Assembly: GCA_019400425.1 (NCBI GenBank)
Contig: JAFREE010000121.1
Coordinates: 1-64,000 of the forward strand
Direction of reading: 5' to 3'
DNA from: Hymenochaete sp. R1
Lineage: Eukaryota; Basidiomycota; Agaricomycetes; Hymenochaetales; Hymenochaetaceae
Length of the DNA stretch: 64,000 nt
Shown: positions 32,566 through 44,886 of the stretch, piece after piece
Layout of the letters: each line of letters opens with the position of its first letter
Position numbering within the stretch: position 1 is the stretch's first letter
The notes under the pieces: generated by a model
Seen by the model: the letters and a program-made list of their open reading frames with translations, nothing else
The model's database searches: none
What the model was told of the DNA's origin: nothing
Position numbers and translations under genes: made by a program

Positions 32566-35500
32566 ATGAACGCTCTGTCGCCTTCCATGCCAGCGTGGGA
32601 CTCTGGCGATGTTGGCACTGGTACAGACCGCTTTCAAGCTTTAGACGAGAACAACGAACACAGATTATCGAACACTATCAACAGTTCCTCTGACAAACCA
32701 TTGACCGTTCAAAAGTCCTTACCGATCATCAACAGACGTCTTTTACCGTATCTACAAAACTTTGACCTCCACGGCAGAATTGTATCTCGATCACAACATG
32801 CGGTAGGCCACGGTGCCTTCTCGGAGGTATTCAAAGGAACCTGCCTTCTGGAGGTTCGGGGACTGGTCGTCATCGCCATGAAACGTTTACGCTTCCATGT
32901 CAATACATTTGATTGCAATAATGTGCGTATTACTCTCTGCAATATCGCTCAACACGATTCGATTCTCTGCATTCATCATTTAATTCAGCTGTTCGAAAAA
33001 GAGATATACGTGTGGTCACAGTTGAACCACCCGAACATCCTCCCACTTCTGGGATACGCATTTTGTGGGGACACCGGATACCCGCAGCTCGTTTCGGAAT
33101 GGATGGAAAATGGCACTGCTTGGGCATTCATACAAGGAAAGAATGATATGAAGAGTTCAGTAATTTTATCTTTGGTACGAGAATTTTAAATGCCTGTACT
33201 AGTAGGCAATTCTCAATGAGATTTATGGCCTAGGTATCAGACATCGCTGCTGGCCTTGAATACTTGCACGCAAACGGAACAGTCCATTCGGATCTTAAAT
33301 CAGTATGTCTGCTGCTTTGTAGTGACTTATTGCTGAACTCTGATATTTTCTCAAGGACAATATTGTTATTTCCTCGGAAGGAAGAGCACTGATCTGTGAT
33401 TTTGGGAGCGCACGCATCCTCCTTCCATCTAAATCGTTAGCAAAGATGTCTTCAACGACTAAAGGGACAGTGAAATACCTCGCTCCCGAGCTCATTGATT
33501 TCAATTCCCCGGCAAGGCATTCGAGTTCGACTGATGTCTGGGCCTTCGGGATGACAGTTTATGTACGTGTCTTTCTTTCACTTTTGCCGCCCACTCTTAT
33601 GAAAACTCCTTATACAACAAACGGGTACTAGGAGCTGGTCACCAAGGATAGACCATACCGCGACCTGGCAGAAGCTCAAGCGTATTTGACGATTTTGGTC
33701 GGAAAACTGCCCATCTTCCCTCCCTCACCACGATTTAATGATGAGATCCGCTTATACCCACATATTCAAGAAATCTGTAGATGTTGCTGGCTTCTCAAGG
33801 CATCTGATCGACCCTCGATGGAGGCGGTCAAATCGGTCCTGGATCAAATACGGATCTCATCGTGGTCAGACACTATTCATGACCAACCTTTATTTCCTAA
33901 TTTGGAACACGACCTACAACAAACCTCATTTCCTTCAGCTCCTCTTTCAAAACATACTGCGTGGACTTCGGAAACAAACTTATCCTCGGCTTCCGACAAT
34001 GCGAGTGCATTGTCAGAAAAGGGCTCCCCTCATTCAACAGGGCAATGGTATCAACGATCGGCCGCACAGAGCGTGCCTAACTTATTCGCTCAGGTGAGGG
34101 TAACATATAAATCGAAATAAACTTATTTCTAAAAGTATGCAGGAGTTTCGCATTGGAAGGGAAGATAGCACAAGGAGTATCACGGAACTAAGTGGCGACG
34201 AAACCAACGACAGCGACGTAATCTCACAAGCGTCAAATGGAGAGTTCTTATACAAATACACACGTGGGACATTCGGAATGGGACATAGTGAGAGGCGGCA
34301 TAGAAGATTTTTTTGGGTGCATTCGTATAGGAAGACACTGCACTGGAGCTCGACAGATCCTGTGAAAGCACATACTCCAGACAAGGATACAAGAAACGGT
34401 GATACTCTATTCCCTCTGTTCTGCAAAATTTGTACTGATTTTTTTTCTTTGCGTCACAAGTATATATTGCCTCGGTACGGCAAGTCTTTGATCCAAATCC
34501 AACACCCCCAGGCTTGCACGTATACAGCATAATTATTTCAACTCCAAACCGAGAAATCAAACTCACCGCACCTACCAAATCTCGACATGAGGTTTGGATG
34601 GAGGTACGTAACTCAATGGAGGTGACTACTAGTATAAACTTATTTCTGTGCTATAGGCTCTGAGACTCATACTATCAGTTCCCAACACTGTTAGTCTAGC
34701 TTTATCGTCGTCGTCAAAGGCCCGTAGCTCTTCTTTGGCGACAGTTCAAAGAATGCATTCCCCCGAAAAACATTATTTCATGTCTTCAACCTCAGAACAA
34801 AGTAAGTATTCTCGACTTTCCGAAGTTCCTCGCGCTCCATCCCCAAAATTGACCAATATTACCCTTCAAGTCAGGAGGCAGCAAAATCGATCAGACACAT
34901 CTTTGGTAAGCACCACTGGCACTCGTCTGGAAAATCAATATTAATATGTTGACACTTTCTGCAGACTTTGTCCTCCGAAGGGACTACAGAAACATCGCCG
35001 TCGATCCTAACCCCGAACGCCAGAGTCCACGCATTTGGAGATAACAGTTACCTGCATTCTGGCTTCAACACACTAAAGGATGAAGCTCTGTCGTCGACGC
35101 TGTCTTCACGGCCATCTTTTCCAGGTAGTAACATGGAATCAACCTCAACCTCAATCGCACCGCGCAGAAACAACCAAGATGCTCGCAGCCTCAGCCATGA
35201 TTTATTCAACTTACTTCATCCAGAATCGCAAGACAGTCATAACAGGCAAACACGAAGAGATTTGTGGCAGTCGAATACTCATGCTAGCAATCCGCGGGTG
35301 CATCGTCGCCCTTACCACTCGGAAGACATCGTTGGCGATAACGATGATGATAATGAAGGATGGATGAGTGATCCCGAAGGCTACAATGACATCCATGGCG
35401 CTGGAATACGAAATGAAAGGCGAAATAGTACCCTCGGTCGAGATCATAGCCCAGGCCGGATAGGAAGGCAGCGGTTCTTTGAAGGGCAAAACTCCGAGCC

Positions 35501-35633
35501 GGACACCCACGCACAGATGTCAATGCTTTCTTCGACTTCTGCTTTATCGCTGCCTTCGTTTGCAGACAGCAAGCAATCTAAAAAAAGAAACCTCATAAAG
35601 CTCATCTCGCGATTTAGGCCTCACGGATCATAG
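32566..35633 (+). CDS. TKL-like kinase fused to an Mcp5-type PH domain
   Basis: Predicted 865-aa protein from nine exons (32566-32922, 32989-33174, 33234-33302, 33356-33562, 33632-34093, 34143-34398, 34461-34603, 34657-34905, 34965-35633). Kinase motifs: GHGAFSEVFKG, IAMKRLRFH, VHSDLKSDN, CDFGSAR, APELID, DRPSM. After a linker comes a PH domain opening GEFLYKYTRGTFGMG, then RRFFWVHSYRKTLHWSS, RQVFDPNPTPPG and HEVWMEALRLIL. It matches the PH domain of the gene at 3563-8870 almost motif for motif, with both internal introns at the same positions and phases. Mcp5-type PH domains bind cortical phosphoinositides, so plasma-membrane targeting is inferred. A disordered acidic and Ser-rich tail ends LIKLISRFRPHGS, recalling the LFSRFGPRRS end of the 3.6-kb gene. 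Start may instead be 32431. Confidence 0.85.
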
Positions 35634-36222
35634 GATTTCTCTCTCAGTGAGGATGTTTTGAAAGTTATGTTGTAAGACTTGAACCGTATTTGATTTTATA
35701 CTTGTTCTTGAGTCATTTGCTACTGCCGGACTAGGACTTCGCTTACTTTACTTTTACAATCTTTATTTCTATTTTCTATCTATACGCGTTAATTTAAAGC
35801 TTAGCTTATAGTATCATCGTACGAAAAGCAAATGAATGAAACGATACATTCCTCGTGTAGTTTCGTCGGACTTTGTCGTCTCATCAGATATAATTGATTC
35901 AGGACGCTCTTCCAGGGTGAAAAATGCAATAGCAATACGAATATACAATGTCGGGGACCACGCAAAAGCCGATGAGGCAAAGCTTCGACCAATAGAAGAT
36001 GGGAAAGCAACGCGAAGTTTGAATAAAAATCGAGAACGCCGAGATCCAAGCCAAGAGAAACAATAAAGCTGATACACGAACGACGAAAGCGAAAGTCAAA
36101 ACATTGTACAAGAAGAAAGCAGCGAGTTCTGAGGAGGTGACATAACTTGATCAGGTAATAGACACGAGACTCCGTGCTCCAAAGCCTAAATTCAAATATA
36201 GAAAGATAAAGTCCGCAAACAA
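35634..36222. other. Convergent 3' region
   Basis: Lies between the stops of two convergent genes. AT-rich, no recognisable coding sequence on either strand. Confidence 0.4.
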
Positions 36223-38047
36223 TCATGAAGCAAATCCGGTGTCCAGGTTGGATTCAGAATACGAAGGCCGCTCGTACGACTTCAGGAAGACGAGATTAGG
36301 AAGGTAGAAATATGCTAATAAGTATCTCGTCTGCCAAGGACGCAGCAAAAATAAGCTCACGCGACTCAGATCCTTTTCCTTCTCCCTCCTCGCCAGTCTT
36401 CCGGCGCTCACGGGAACATGCAAAGCCTCAGCGTCTGGATCTGTCGAATAACCCTACACAACAGATTCAGTAGGAAGTCCGTCAGCGCAATCGTAAAAAA
36501 AGACTCACATGCGTAGAATAGGTCGAAGTGAGGGCGGTGAGGCCAGTGCGCGTCGCCGCACGAAAAGACGTTCGAACGTCGAGGTCTCTCCCTGTAGCTT
36601 CATCCATGCTGGATGATCGGTTGAGCCGCGTCCGGAAACGTCGACGGGAATTCAATCTGACAGTCACAATTCCTCTCATTAGAAACCCACTAGCAGAGCG
36701 AGTGGAAAGACAGTGCTCACGAAACAAGCATCGAATTGACGTAGACTATCAAAAGCGCGCATTCATCAGTGCCACCAATCTCGAAGCACGAAAAAGCATT
36801 GAAAACCCGCACCGTTCGGAATCAACAGATCCAGTAACACGTACGCCATCGTATCCGGTTTCGTCAACTCTGTGATCAGCGCAATAACCGCACACAGCGC
36901 CGTGATCGAGCCCGTCCCCAGCGAATACAGCATCAGCTTCTCCAACACGGTATCTGTCCTCGTCTTTTCTGTCCTCCATCTCCATCTTCCCCGCCTCGTT
37001 CTCTCTGTCCTTCCTTCTACCTCGACATCATTCCCTACATCTTCGTCTCCACCCACATCATCCCCATTCCCATCGCGGACTACTTCCCCATCCGTACTCC
37101 TTGATCTCACCCGCCATAGTAAGATCATCATCACACCAGCAAGATAAATGTCCGTCGCGGCCGTCACGCCGTTGATGCCATGTTCGATGTTGATGAGACT
37201 AGCAAGTTGGGTGATGGACGTGAAGTGATACGCTTTTCCAAAGTAGGCGAGCATAAGGCACGCTTGGGCGATGATGAGGATGAGGCCTGAACTGGTCAGG
37301 AAAAGGCTACGACGGCTTACTGGTGACAGATATTTGTGAGTTAGACATGCGACACAGAATGAATGGACGTACATCGCCAAATACGGAAAAGGAAGAAGCA
37401 TTGCACGAGTGCGTCAACGATCGCCGTGAATAACGTTGACAAGTTGCTAAACCTGTCGAATTCTAATATTGAAAAAGTCTCACGCCTATCAATAATATCA
37501 GAAACGCACTGATCGTATCGAAATAGGTTGATGACATTTCCAAAGTTGGTGATGAAGAGCTCGTAACAAGTGTATATGACGATAGCGTCGAGCGTTGTGT
37601 TGAGGGCCCAAACGAGAGGCACGAAGACTTTCATCATACGAGTGTCGGTCTTGCCATATTTCTATGAAAGACAAGGGTGGTATCTCGGTGGTTAGAAGAA
37701 CGCCTTCATGATGGCTAAAGACGAAATGAAGTACGCACTTCGAGGTATAGGTAGAGCTGGACCGTGCTTGCGCCCCACAACCTGTTTGAACTTCAGCGCT
37801 GACTTCAGCACCATAACCCGCGGTCGAGATACATACGTCGTGACGAGACTGGAGGAAGGAGATAAGAGCTCATCAGCATGGTGTAAAGATAGAAAAGAAA
37901 AACGAAACTCACATGCTGCTTATGAAAAGCAATCCATACTGTCCCATACTCCATAAGCACCACCACTCTCGAGCCAGCACAAGATGAAAGACGCACCGTG
38001 TCTCCCAAGTCCAGATTCGGTACATCTCCTGCGCCAGACGACGCCAT
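36223..38047 (-). CDS. Multi-pass membrane protein of the basidiomycete DUF6534 type
   Basis: Predicted 420-aa protein from nine exons (38047-37997, 37938-37913, 37781-37739, 37661-37510, 37452-37373, 37319-36813, 36745-36721, 36656-36509, 36453-36223). About seven hydrophobic segments are visible, among them YGLLFISSMLWGASTVQLYL, MMKVFVPLVWALNTTLDAIV and LFLTSSGLILIIAQACLMLA. The family hallmarks QLYLYLEKYGK after the first segment and FFLFRIWRLS before the later ones are present, as is YVNSMLVSLNSR near the C-terminal domain. An Asp/Glu/Arg-rich loop sits before the last two segments. The family is large in mushrooms and has no known function. The two smallest exons (25 and 26 nt) were placed by frame and family pattern. 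Confidence 0.75.
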
Positions 38048-39284
38048 AGCCGCACGGGAACCGACGACGAGCCAGACACTGCTGCGTGGAGGCGGGGATG
38101 GTGATGAAAAAGAAAGAGGCAAGCGGGCGGAAGACGGGGGGAAGGCGCTCACTGGCACGACCGCACAGTCGGACGGAGGTAACTTATATACACACCGAGA
38201 TCGAAGCCAAGGATACGAATGAGTGCATTGCCCGGACACGGGCTTTGAATTTCAAAAGGACATGTCGCCGTCCGCTGCGCGAAAGATTGAGGGAAAAGTC
38301 AGGGTCGATCAGATCAGATTGGCTTTAGTTGGCCGTTGTTGAGGTCTCCGCTTACGAAATGCGACCTCGCCGACTTCGGCCTTCGCCGGAGCGCTGGCTT
38401 AGCACTAATAGCAGATCCTGGTCTGGGCCATTCGGCGCCGCGGAAGGCCTCTTGTTGCTTTGCATGAAACCTGCCTGCCAGCCATGCGAGAGAAAAGTTG
38501 TACAGAGTGACCGCCGAACGGATGAACGACAAGCGAAGTGAGAGAACGGGAAGTCGGGGACCCGGAAGGGTTTGATCGGATCACTGGAATAACGGAATCT
38601 CAAGAAATTGTTTGCGAAATAATGCCTCGACAACAACGATGGATCCACAGTAGAGCGCGAGGGCTGTGCAAGTCTCAGAGTATCGGCATCAGGAAGAAAC
38701 GAATGCGTGTTGAGTTCATAACTTGAGTAAGGACTCAAAAGGAGGTCAAAAGCTCAAGGAAGGAGGCAAGCCCGACTTAAGTTTGGGTGTGGGAACAAGT
38801 GACCCTAAACTGGGCCGCCGATTCCTTCGGACTTCGAACTCGACAAACGAGACCTGCGGGGCTTGGCTCTCGACTTCCACCTTCCTCTGTCAATTGCTGA
38901 TATGAGCCACAGACCATATCAGATGTTCGAAACGCACTTCAATCAATCAAGCATGACTATATACGCCAGCGCAATTACTGTGAGAAAAAGGTGACAAACC
39001 CCACAGTGGCGATAGACATCGAGACTCACTTCTCTCATTTCATTCGGGCATCAGCGAGCACGACGTTGAACATGTTTGTACCTCTTAAAGATCTTTCACG
39101 CCCATCCATGCACCCATCCATTGTCCTCTCAACAATCGCAGCTCTGATGACTGATTCTCGCAGCTTGATGCAGGTGTACTCGCTCCAAGAACAAGTGCTC
39201 ATCCGACATCGAGGAACTCTTTGGAGCAACCTCTGGCCTCACCGAAGCCTTTACTAGCAAATAGCGAAATCATATTTCAATATA
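38048..39284. other. No gene recognised
   Basis: Short open frames only. A stretch near 38902 reads MSHRPYQMFE, faintly like the kinase C-lobe block RPYxNMxEA, but it is too short to call. Confidence 0.35.
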
Positions 39285-39450
39285 GGAGTTTGATCTACGT
39301 GGTATAATAACGGAATGGCCCCTACAAACCATAGCCTTCGGAGCGTACTCCGACGTCGTCAAAGAGAAATTCTACATACGCGCTCATTGGGATGTCAAGA
39401 CCGCTATCAACTCGCACACAGTTTTTATGGAAGTACTGGAGTGTATGTAT
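39285..39450 (+). pseudogene. Kinase N-lobe relic
   Basis: Reads EFDLRGIITEWPLQT, then AFGAYSDVVKEKF, then DVKTAIN. These match the first-exon block of the kinases at 46663 and 56541 (EFDLHSMITERS, GGYSDVFKG, VAIKRL). No later exons and no start remain. Confidence 0.7.
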
Positions 39451-39761
39451 ATTATGCTAAGATTGAATACGAAACAGGTGTTTTGTAATGATATCATGCA
39501 AAAAGCCGGTCACACCATCCGTTGTTGGTGCGAAAAAAATGGTTGTCAGTGCGGTGTCAGCCTTGGCAACTTCTGATTTGCGAGCGGGAAAGAAAACTGA
39601 GGTTTTGAATACTATGCAATCGTACCCATTGTCGTTGAGCCTCGTCGTCGTTCGTCGAGAAGATTTGACTTGAGAAGTTGAGAGTCGCGTTCAGTAGCAC
39701 CCGCTTCCGGTTCTCGCCGAACCAGGCTCGAGGATAGATGATCGACACATCACTTCCGGCT

Positions 39762-39777
39762 TTATCAGATTTGATAA
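39762..39777 (-). promoter_or_regulatory. Iron-type GATA motifs upstream of siderophore transporter
   Basis: 39762-39770 is a perfect ATCWGATAA on the minus strand (ATCTGATAA). The overlapping 39769-39777 (ATTTGATAA, plus) matches at 8 of 9 positions. ATCWGATAA is the known site of the iron-responsive GATA repressors Urbs1/SreA. It lies about 250 bp before the transporter ATG. Confidence 0.6.
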
Positions 39778-40017
39778 TCTTTCGAGCTCACGCGTTTCCC
39801 TCTTCTCACCATCATCAGCGCTGTACGCTCACGCCAACCTGGCTCGTTTATCGCAGTCACTCGATTTTTATCCGTATAAAACGCTCAAGCGTCTAGGGAA
39901 GAGTAGCGGTAACGACGGAGACGGAGGTGCTACTGGCGACAACGACGAAAGGGAGACAAGTATTGTCCAGGAAGCCAAAACGGCGGAGGCCGCGAGGATT
40001 AGAAGCAGGACGATATC

Positions 40018-43000
40018 ATGCCTCGCACAAGCAATCTCGATAGAGCCGGCGGGTACAGGCCAATTCGACAGTCTGCTGAGAGCGAACGGGGACGGGGACG
40101 CGAAACGGAGACGACGAATCTCAGACTGAACGCCGAAGGCGGCGACCTTCATCGCGTGCCATCTTTGTCTTCACCTTCCCATGCACATTTTGCTTCCGCC
40201 TCGTCGTCAACTTCGACGTCCGCCTCTACATCTCCCATCGACGCCCTTCCGTACGCACACTATGGCTCGTACTCACACTCTCGTTCACGGAGATTATCAC
40301 ATTCGAAAACGCAATCGTCGCACGCTCGGAGACAGTCCCACACTCAGACTCAGGCGTATGCGCACTCAAGGATAGCGAGCGCTGAGACGGACATTGCAGC
40401 ACACGTTGGAGCGATGAGGGCCGAAGCAAGTGGGAAGGTATATGGCAAGCGCGCGAAGTGGATATTGGGCATCTCGTGCGTAGTTTACTTATCTCTAATA
40501 TTCTTCTCTCTCCCTTCTTCATTCTCTACACACACGCCATTTCAATTTTCGTGAAAAACATCGAAGCTGACAAACCATTCTCCCTCTTCTCTCTTCTGCT
40601 TGCGTGAAACGTACGATGGATGCTGGATTAGCCTGGGTCTCGCATCGTACGTGTATTCGCTCGATAGCAGCACCACTGTCAACTACTTGAGCTTCGCGGC
40701 CTCAACGTTTGGAGCACACGCACTTATCTCAGCCGCACAGGTTTCGCAAGGAATCATCGGTGCGCTTTCATGCAATCTTTTACTCGACATTTTTATGCAG
40801 GCTGATTGAGCTGCGCGTTCTATGTTCTTGATTTCGGATTTGTCGGTGTTGGTATTGATTGTGCGCGCCACATGCGTCACGTCACTAACATTCACACGGA
40901 ACACTGCACCTCCCTGTACGATGCGTCTGTGCTTGTGACGCGGTGCGGATGTCGTATTCGCGCGTTGGGCTTCAAGTTGCCGTTGGAAAACCTGTCATCG
41001 CAAAAATCGCAGACGTCTCATCTCGAGCGTATGCATTTCTCTCAGTCTGTGAGTTCATTGTTTCCATCGTCTTCTCGTCCCTAGCGCCTCTCTCCACTCA
41101 ATGGTCCCTGCCACTGATGCATGCTGTCTCGATTAATAGTGATATTCTACGTCGTTGGATACACGGTTATCGCGGGTGCGTCGAGTTTTGGTATGGTGGG
41201 CTTCGGGGTGATCATCTACGCTGTGTACGTCTCTCATGCGATTGACCATTGGTCTGTAAACTGACAAGGCATTCTAGTGGATATACGTCAGTCATTTCCC
41301 AAAGCAATTCTTCCCACCATAAATAACTGAACTCGGAAACGCGCTGCTCCAATTCAACGCCTTTTGGCTGTTACCTCTCATCTTCCTTCGTTACTCTGAC
41401 CTCTACTCAGAGGCTTGCAACTCCTCACACAGATTGTTATCGCAGACATGACGACACTCAAATGGCGTGGGCTCGTTTCCGCGCTCGTGAGCGTCCCTTT
41501 TATCATCAATGGATTCATAGGTCCGAATATCGCAGCGTATGTGCTAGAACATCACGGATGGCGGTGGGGGTGTGAGTGCTTCTTTCCTAAAATCTATCCG
41601 AACTCGTCTTCTTATATTTGCATATGGTAGACGGCATGTTCGCGTTTCTGATGCCCATCATGCTTCTACCACTCATTGGTACGCTATTTTGGGCTGAGAA
41701 GAAGGCGAGTAAACTTGGCATCGTGAATTCGCTTGTCGGGGCAGAGGCTGCTGGGTCCTTAACGGAACTGGACTTGTTCGAAGGTATATACATCCACGTT
41801 CAGTATGTCTTTTTGAAAGTTGACATGTCCTTATATCTTCTGTCGGACTGTTTCTTCTTCTTTCTGGCGACTTGCTCTTATGCGGGGTCTTTCTTATTTG
41901 GAAAAGCGTCAAAGTTATCGTACAAGGAAAAAATGGTTCATATAGCTCAACAGCTAGACCTCGTTGGACTACTGTTGCTCGGCATCGCGGTCACTTTTTT
42001 GTTGTTGCCTTTGACATTGGCTGGATCGGAACGTTGGGGATCAGGTACGCTCTCGTTCTCTGATTTGATAATTGTCAATCCTCTAATGGAAATACCTGTG
42101 ATTCCTAAATACACTACGTCCCTGGTTTTCCAGGGTCGCTCATCGCTATGCTTCTCGTTGGTCTCGCAACATTGGTCGCTTTCGGCGTCTGGGACCTCTC
42201 GTACGCTTCTCTACCCGTCGTTACTCCGCAATTCGTGCGGAACCGAGGCGTGGTGATTGCAAGCATCATCGGATCCCTAGACTTCGTGTGTCGTTTACTA
42301 ACTATATCTCAAATCTTAAATCATTCTGACATTGAATGGTTGAACGCAGTTATCATACTTCTTAACCTACGTCTATCTCTACTCCTTTGTGCTCGTCGTC
42401 AAACCCTGGACAACACTTCAGGCAACATACTTTATGCAGATCCAGGCTGTATCCATGACGTGCGCAAGCATCGTCGCAGGAATGATTATGCTGTATCTCC
42501 GTCGCTTCAAGGCCGTCCTCATCGGCGGGCTGCTCATCCGACTGTTGTAAGTACCTCCATTTTCGCAATCATTCATGATTCATTGATTCTTACGTCTTGT
42601 AAAATAGTGGGTGTGCGCTCATGCTGCACTCGCGCGGTGCCAACGCGTCGAATGTCGAAGTCGTGTTCACGCAGATTTTACAAGGGGTTGGAGGGGGAAC
42701 TGCAGCAATGGCGCTGCATGTCGGTTCGCAGGCGAGTGTGAGGCACGCGGACGTTGCGATGGTTATTGCCGTGGTATTGCTGATTATCGAGTTCGGTGCG
42801 GCGGTGGGGAGTGCGGGTGGTATATCCTTTGCATTTTCGTTGTGACCCCAGGATTGTAACCTCACTCATGGGTTTTAATTGATAGCGGGCGCGATCTGGT
42901 CTGGTACGATGCCAAACAACTTACGACACGAGTTACCACAACTCTCGCAAGCAGAGAGAGATGCGCTGTTTGGGAGTATCACGGACGTGCTTCGATATCC

Positions 43001-43357
43001 GCCAGGCGATATTGTACGGGAAGGTGTGATTAACGGTGCGCTCCTCTTTTCAGTTTGAACCTTTTTAGTAGCTCGTTCATTTGCTAACCTTATGGAACAG
43101 CATACGACTCGACAATGAAAGTGATGGTGCTTGCTGCAACGGGCGTTGCCGTGCTACCCATCTTCTTTGCGCTAGCAATGCCAAACTGGTATCTCGGCGA
43201 TACGCAGAGCGCGGTCGAAGAAGATGGCATGTTGGATTTTGAGAACGAAAGTGATGAAGGGCAGTCGATATTGCTTGGAGAGGCTGATGACGAATTACTG
43301 GTGGAAGGTGACGAACAACACAGAACTGGTCGTGATGGGAGGGACCAGGTACGATGA
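40018..43357 (+). CDS. MFS siderophore-iron transporter (Arn/Sit/MirB type)
   Basis: Predicted 722-aa protein from thirteen exons (40018-40475, 40632-40759, 40977-41048, 41140-41224, 41278-41286, 41411-41571, 41631-41783, 41907-42044, 42134-42285, 42350-42546, 42608-42816, 42886-43035, 43101-43357). The family imports ferric siderophores by proton symport. A cytosolic Ser/His-rich N-terminus precedes YVYSLDSSTT in the first membrane helix. Next come GKPVIAKIADVSSRAYAF (the MFS loop 2-3 motif), GPNIAAYVLEHHGWRWGYG, and GAIWSGTMPNNLRHELP with AYDSTMKVMV near the end, all typical of this subfamily. The tail is acidic. The fifth exon is 9 nt. The 217-nt second intron is long for this locus and could hide another exon. 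It probably works beside FTR1/FET3. Confidence 0.87.
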
Positions 43358-44172
43358 AACGCGACACTCGTAGGTTTGAATACAATTAGTTTTGCCTCAG
43401 ATACGCTCGCTATCTTTTGCTTTCGTTCTGCTGTATGAGATGTTGGATGTTATTGTTTAGTGTTTTCTTTTTAACTTGCTCACTCTCAGTCCTTAACTGT
43501 TACAAATTTTCCTTAGATCTTGCACAGATTTTTTACGGTATCTTGTTTTGTACTCTAAAGCTTACTTCACTCCATGCTTTCATCAACTTTGCTTGTATGT
43601 TTTGCGTAATACCATAAGTCCTAATACCCATATTGTTTCTCCATATCAGAGAGGAGGTCGGTTATCATTTATTATTCCCCTCGTTATCGATATTGCACCA
43701 AACATACCATTTTCCTCTGCTTGAGCACTTGATAAGTTACAGATGCGGCCACATCACTACCTTGTCCTTTAAGAAAACAGAAGACAACTACTTCACTGAA
43801 CGAGCCACTCAATGTGATTGTGTACGTTGTATTAATAACAGAAAGAAAGGAGAGGGGTCGTGCGGAAGTTAGACCTCATAAATGTTGAACAGAATATACG
43901 TCCGTGTGGTTGAGCGTGACTCACAGGTCTCCGTAACCCATTAATATTTCTCGTCATTACTGAGGCATCGGTCAGAAGTTAAAACAATTTCGACTTTTTA
44001 CTGTATATATCAACATCACTATTTAATTCGTACATTGGGGGGCGACAAAGAAAAGAAACGGGTCGTGAATGTCGTGTCTGTGGTCGTGGAGGAACAAAGC
44101 AACTACAGTACAGATTGAAGCAAGAAACAACTACAGTATATGGCAACTTCTTAATGATGTCGTTCAAAACAT
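43358..44172. other. Intergenic; outer end of left inverted-repeat arm
   Basis: AT-rich 3' flank of the transporter. From 43625 on it is the outer part of the inverted repeat. No gene seen. Confidence 0.4.
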
Positions 44173-44886
44173 TCAAAGATACTCCTCCATCAAGCCCTTG
44201 TCAATTGCCTCTTCCATTGAATCGCTCCATGGATCAACCTCGTCCGGGAGCAAGTGGAATGGCTCGAATGGCCCCACCGCTGAATATTCCGTATCCAAGA
44301 ATCCCCCTACTTCTTCATAGATCTCCACCTTCATGTACAAATTTTCCACTGGCTTTCCTACTACGTTCTCCGTTATCTTTCGCAGTACACCATACTCTCC
44401 CATATGCATGACACGCTCAGTGTGCAGCAAAAACTCTTCATCGTCACCGATCCTTTGCGAATAATACGCTCCACATATCTCGTGGAGGATACTGTACTCG
44501 ACAATCCGGCTCGGTAATCCATTCGATTCGGAGTGAGAACAGTCCACAGTATAGGTGCGGAGGATGCCACGGAAGGACGACAAGGAGGGTTCTGTCGCTG
44601 GAAGTGCTATCTCGTATCCGGGCTCGTCGGTCAGCATGAAGAATAACGTCGGAGGAAGGACGCTATCGTCAGCAGGGTCATAGACCTCATCTTCCTCTGA
44701 GGCTACGAAATACGATGGGGAGCTAGTGGGAGAGTCCGTAATGTCGGTCGTGTTAGTGTCCATCGATGACAGCGTAGCCTCGCTGCATAAGTCTTTGTGG
44801 CCATTCAGGATCGCGAGGAGCCACGCTCTGACTGCAGGATCATTCCTGCCATTTCGTGGGAAGCCTTGGAGATTCTGGCTGTTCAT
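44173..44886 (-). CDS. Conserved hypothetical protein, left-arm copy
   Basis: Intronless 237-aa frame with an acidic, Ser/Thr-rich first half (EEDEVYDPADDSVLPPT) and a better conserved second half (IVEYSILHEI, TERVMHMGEYG, KVEIYEEVGGF, DEVDPWSDSMEEAID). I do not recognise a domain. Start at 44886 (MNSQNLQGF) is the first ATG; the frame is open further upstream without one, over an aspartate-rich stretch. The right-arm copy at 61961-62725 stays open with many substitutions, which suggests selection on the protein. Confidence 0.7.
   Translation of the reverse strand: MNSQNLQGFPRNGRNDPAVRAWLLAILNGHKDLCSEATLSSMDTNTTDITDSPTSSPSYFVASEEDEVYDPADDSVLPPTLFFMLTDEPGYEIALPATEPSLSSFRGILRTYTVDCSHSESNGLPSRIVEYSILHEICGAYYSQRIGDDEEFLLHTERVMHMGEYGVLRKITENVVGKPVENLYMKVEIYEEVGGFLDTEYSAVGPFEPFHLLPDEVDPWSDSMEEAIDKGLMEEYL

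Noticed and set aside
38898..38930. Possible extra kinase relic reading MSHRPYQMFE
   Set aside because: Too short and isolated to separate from chance.
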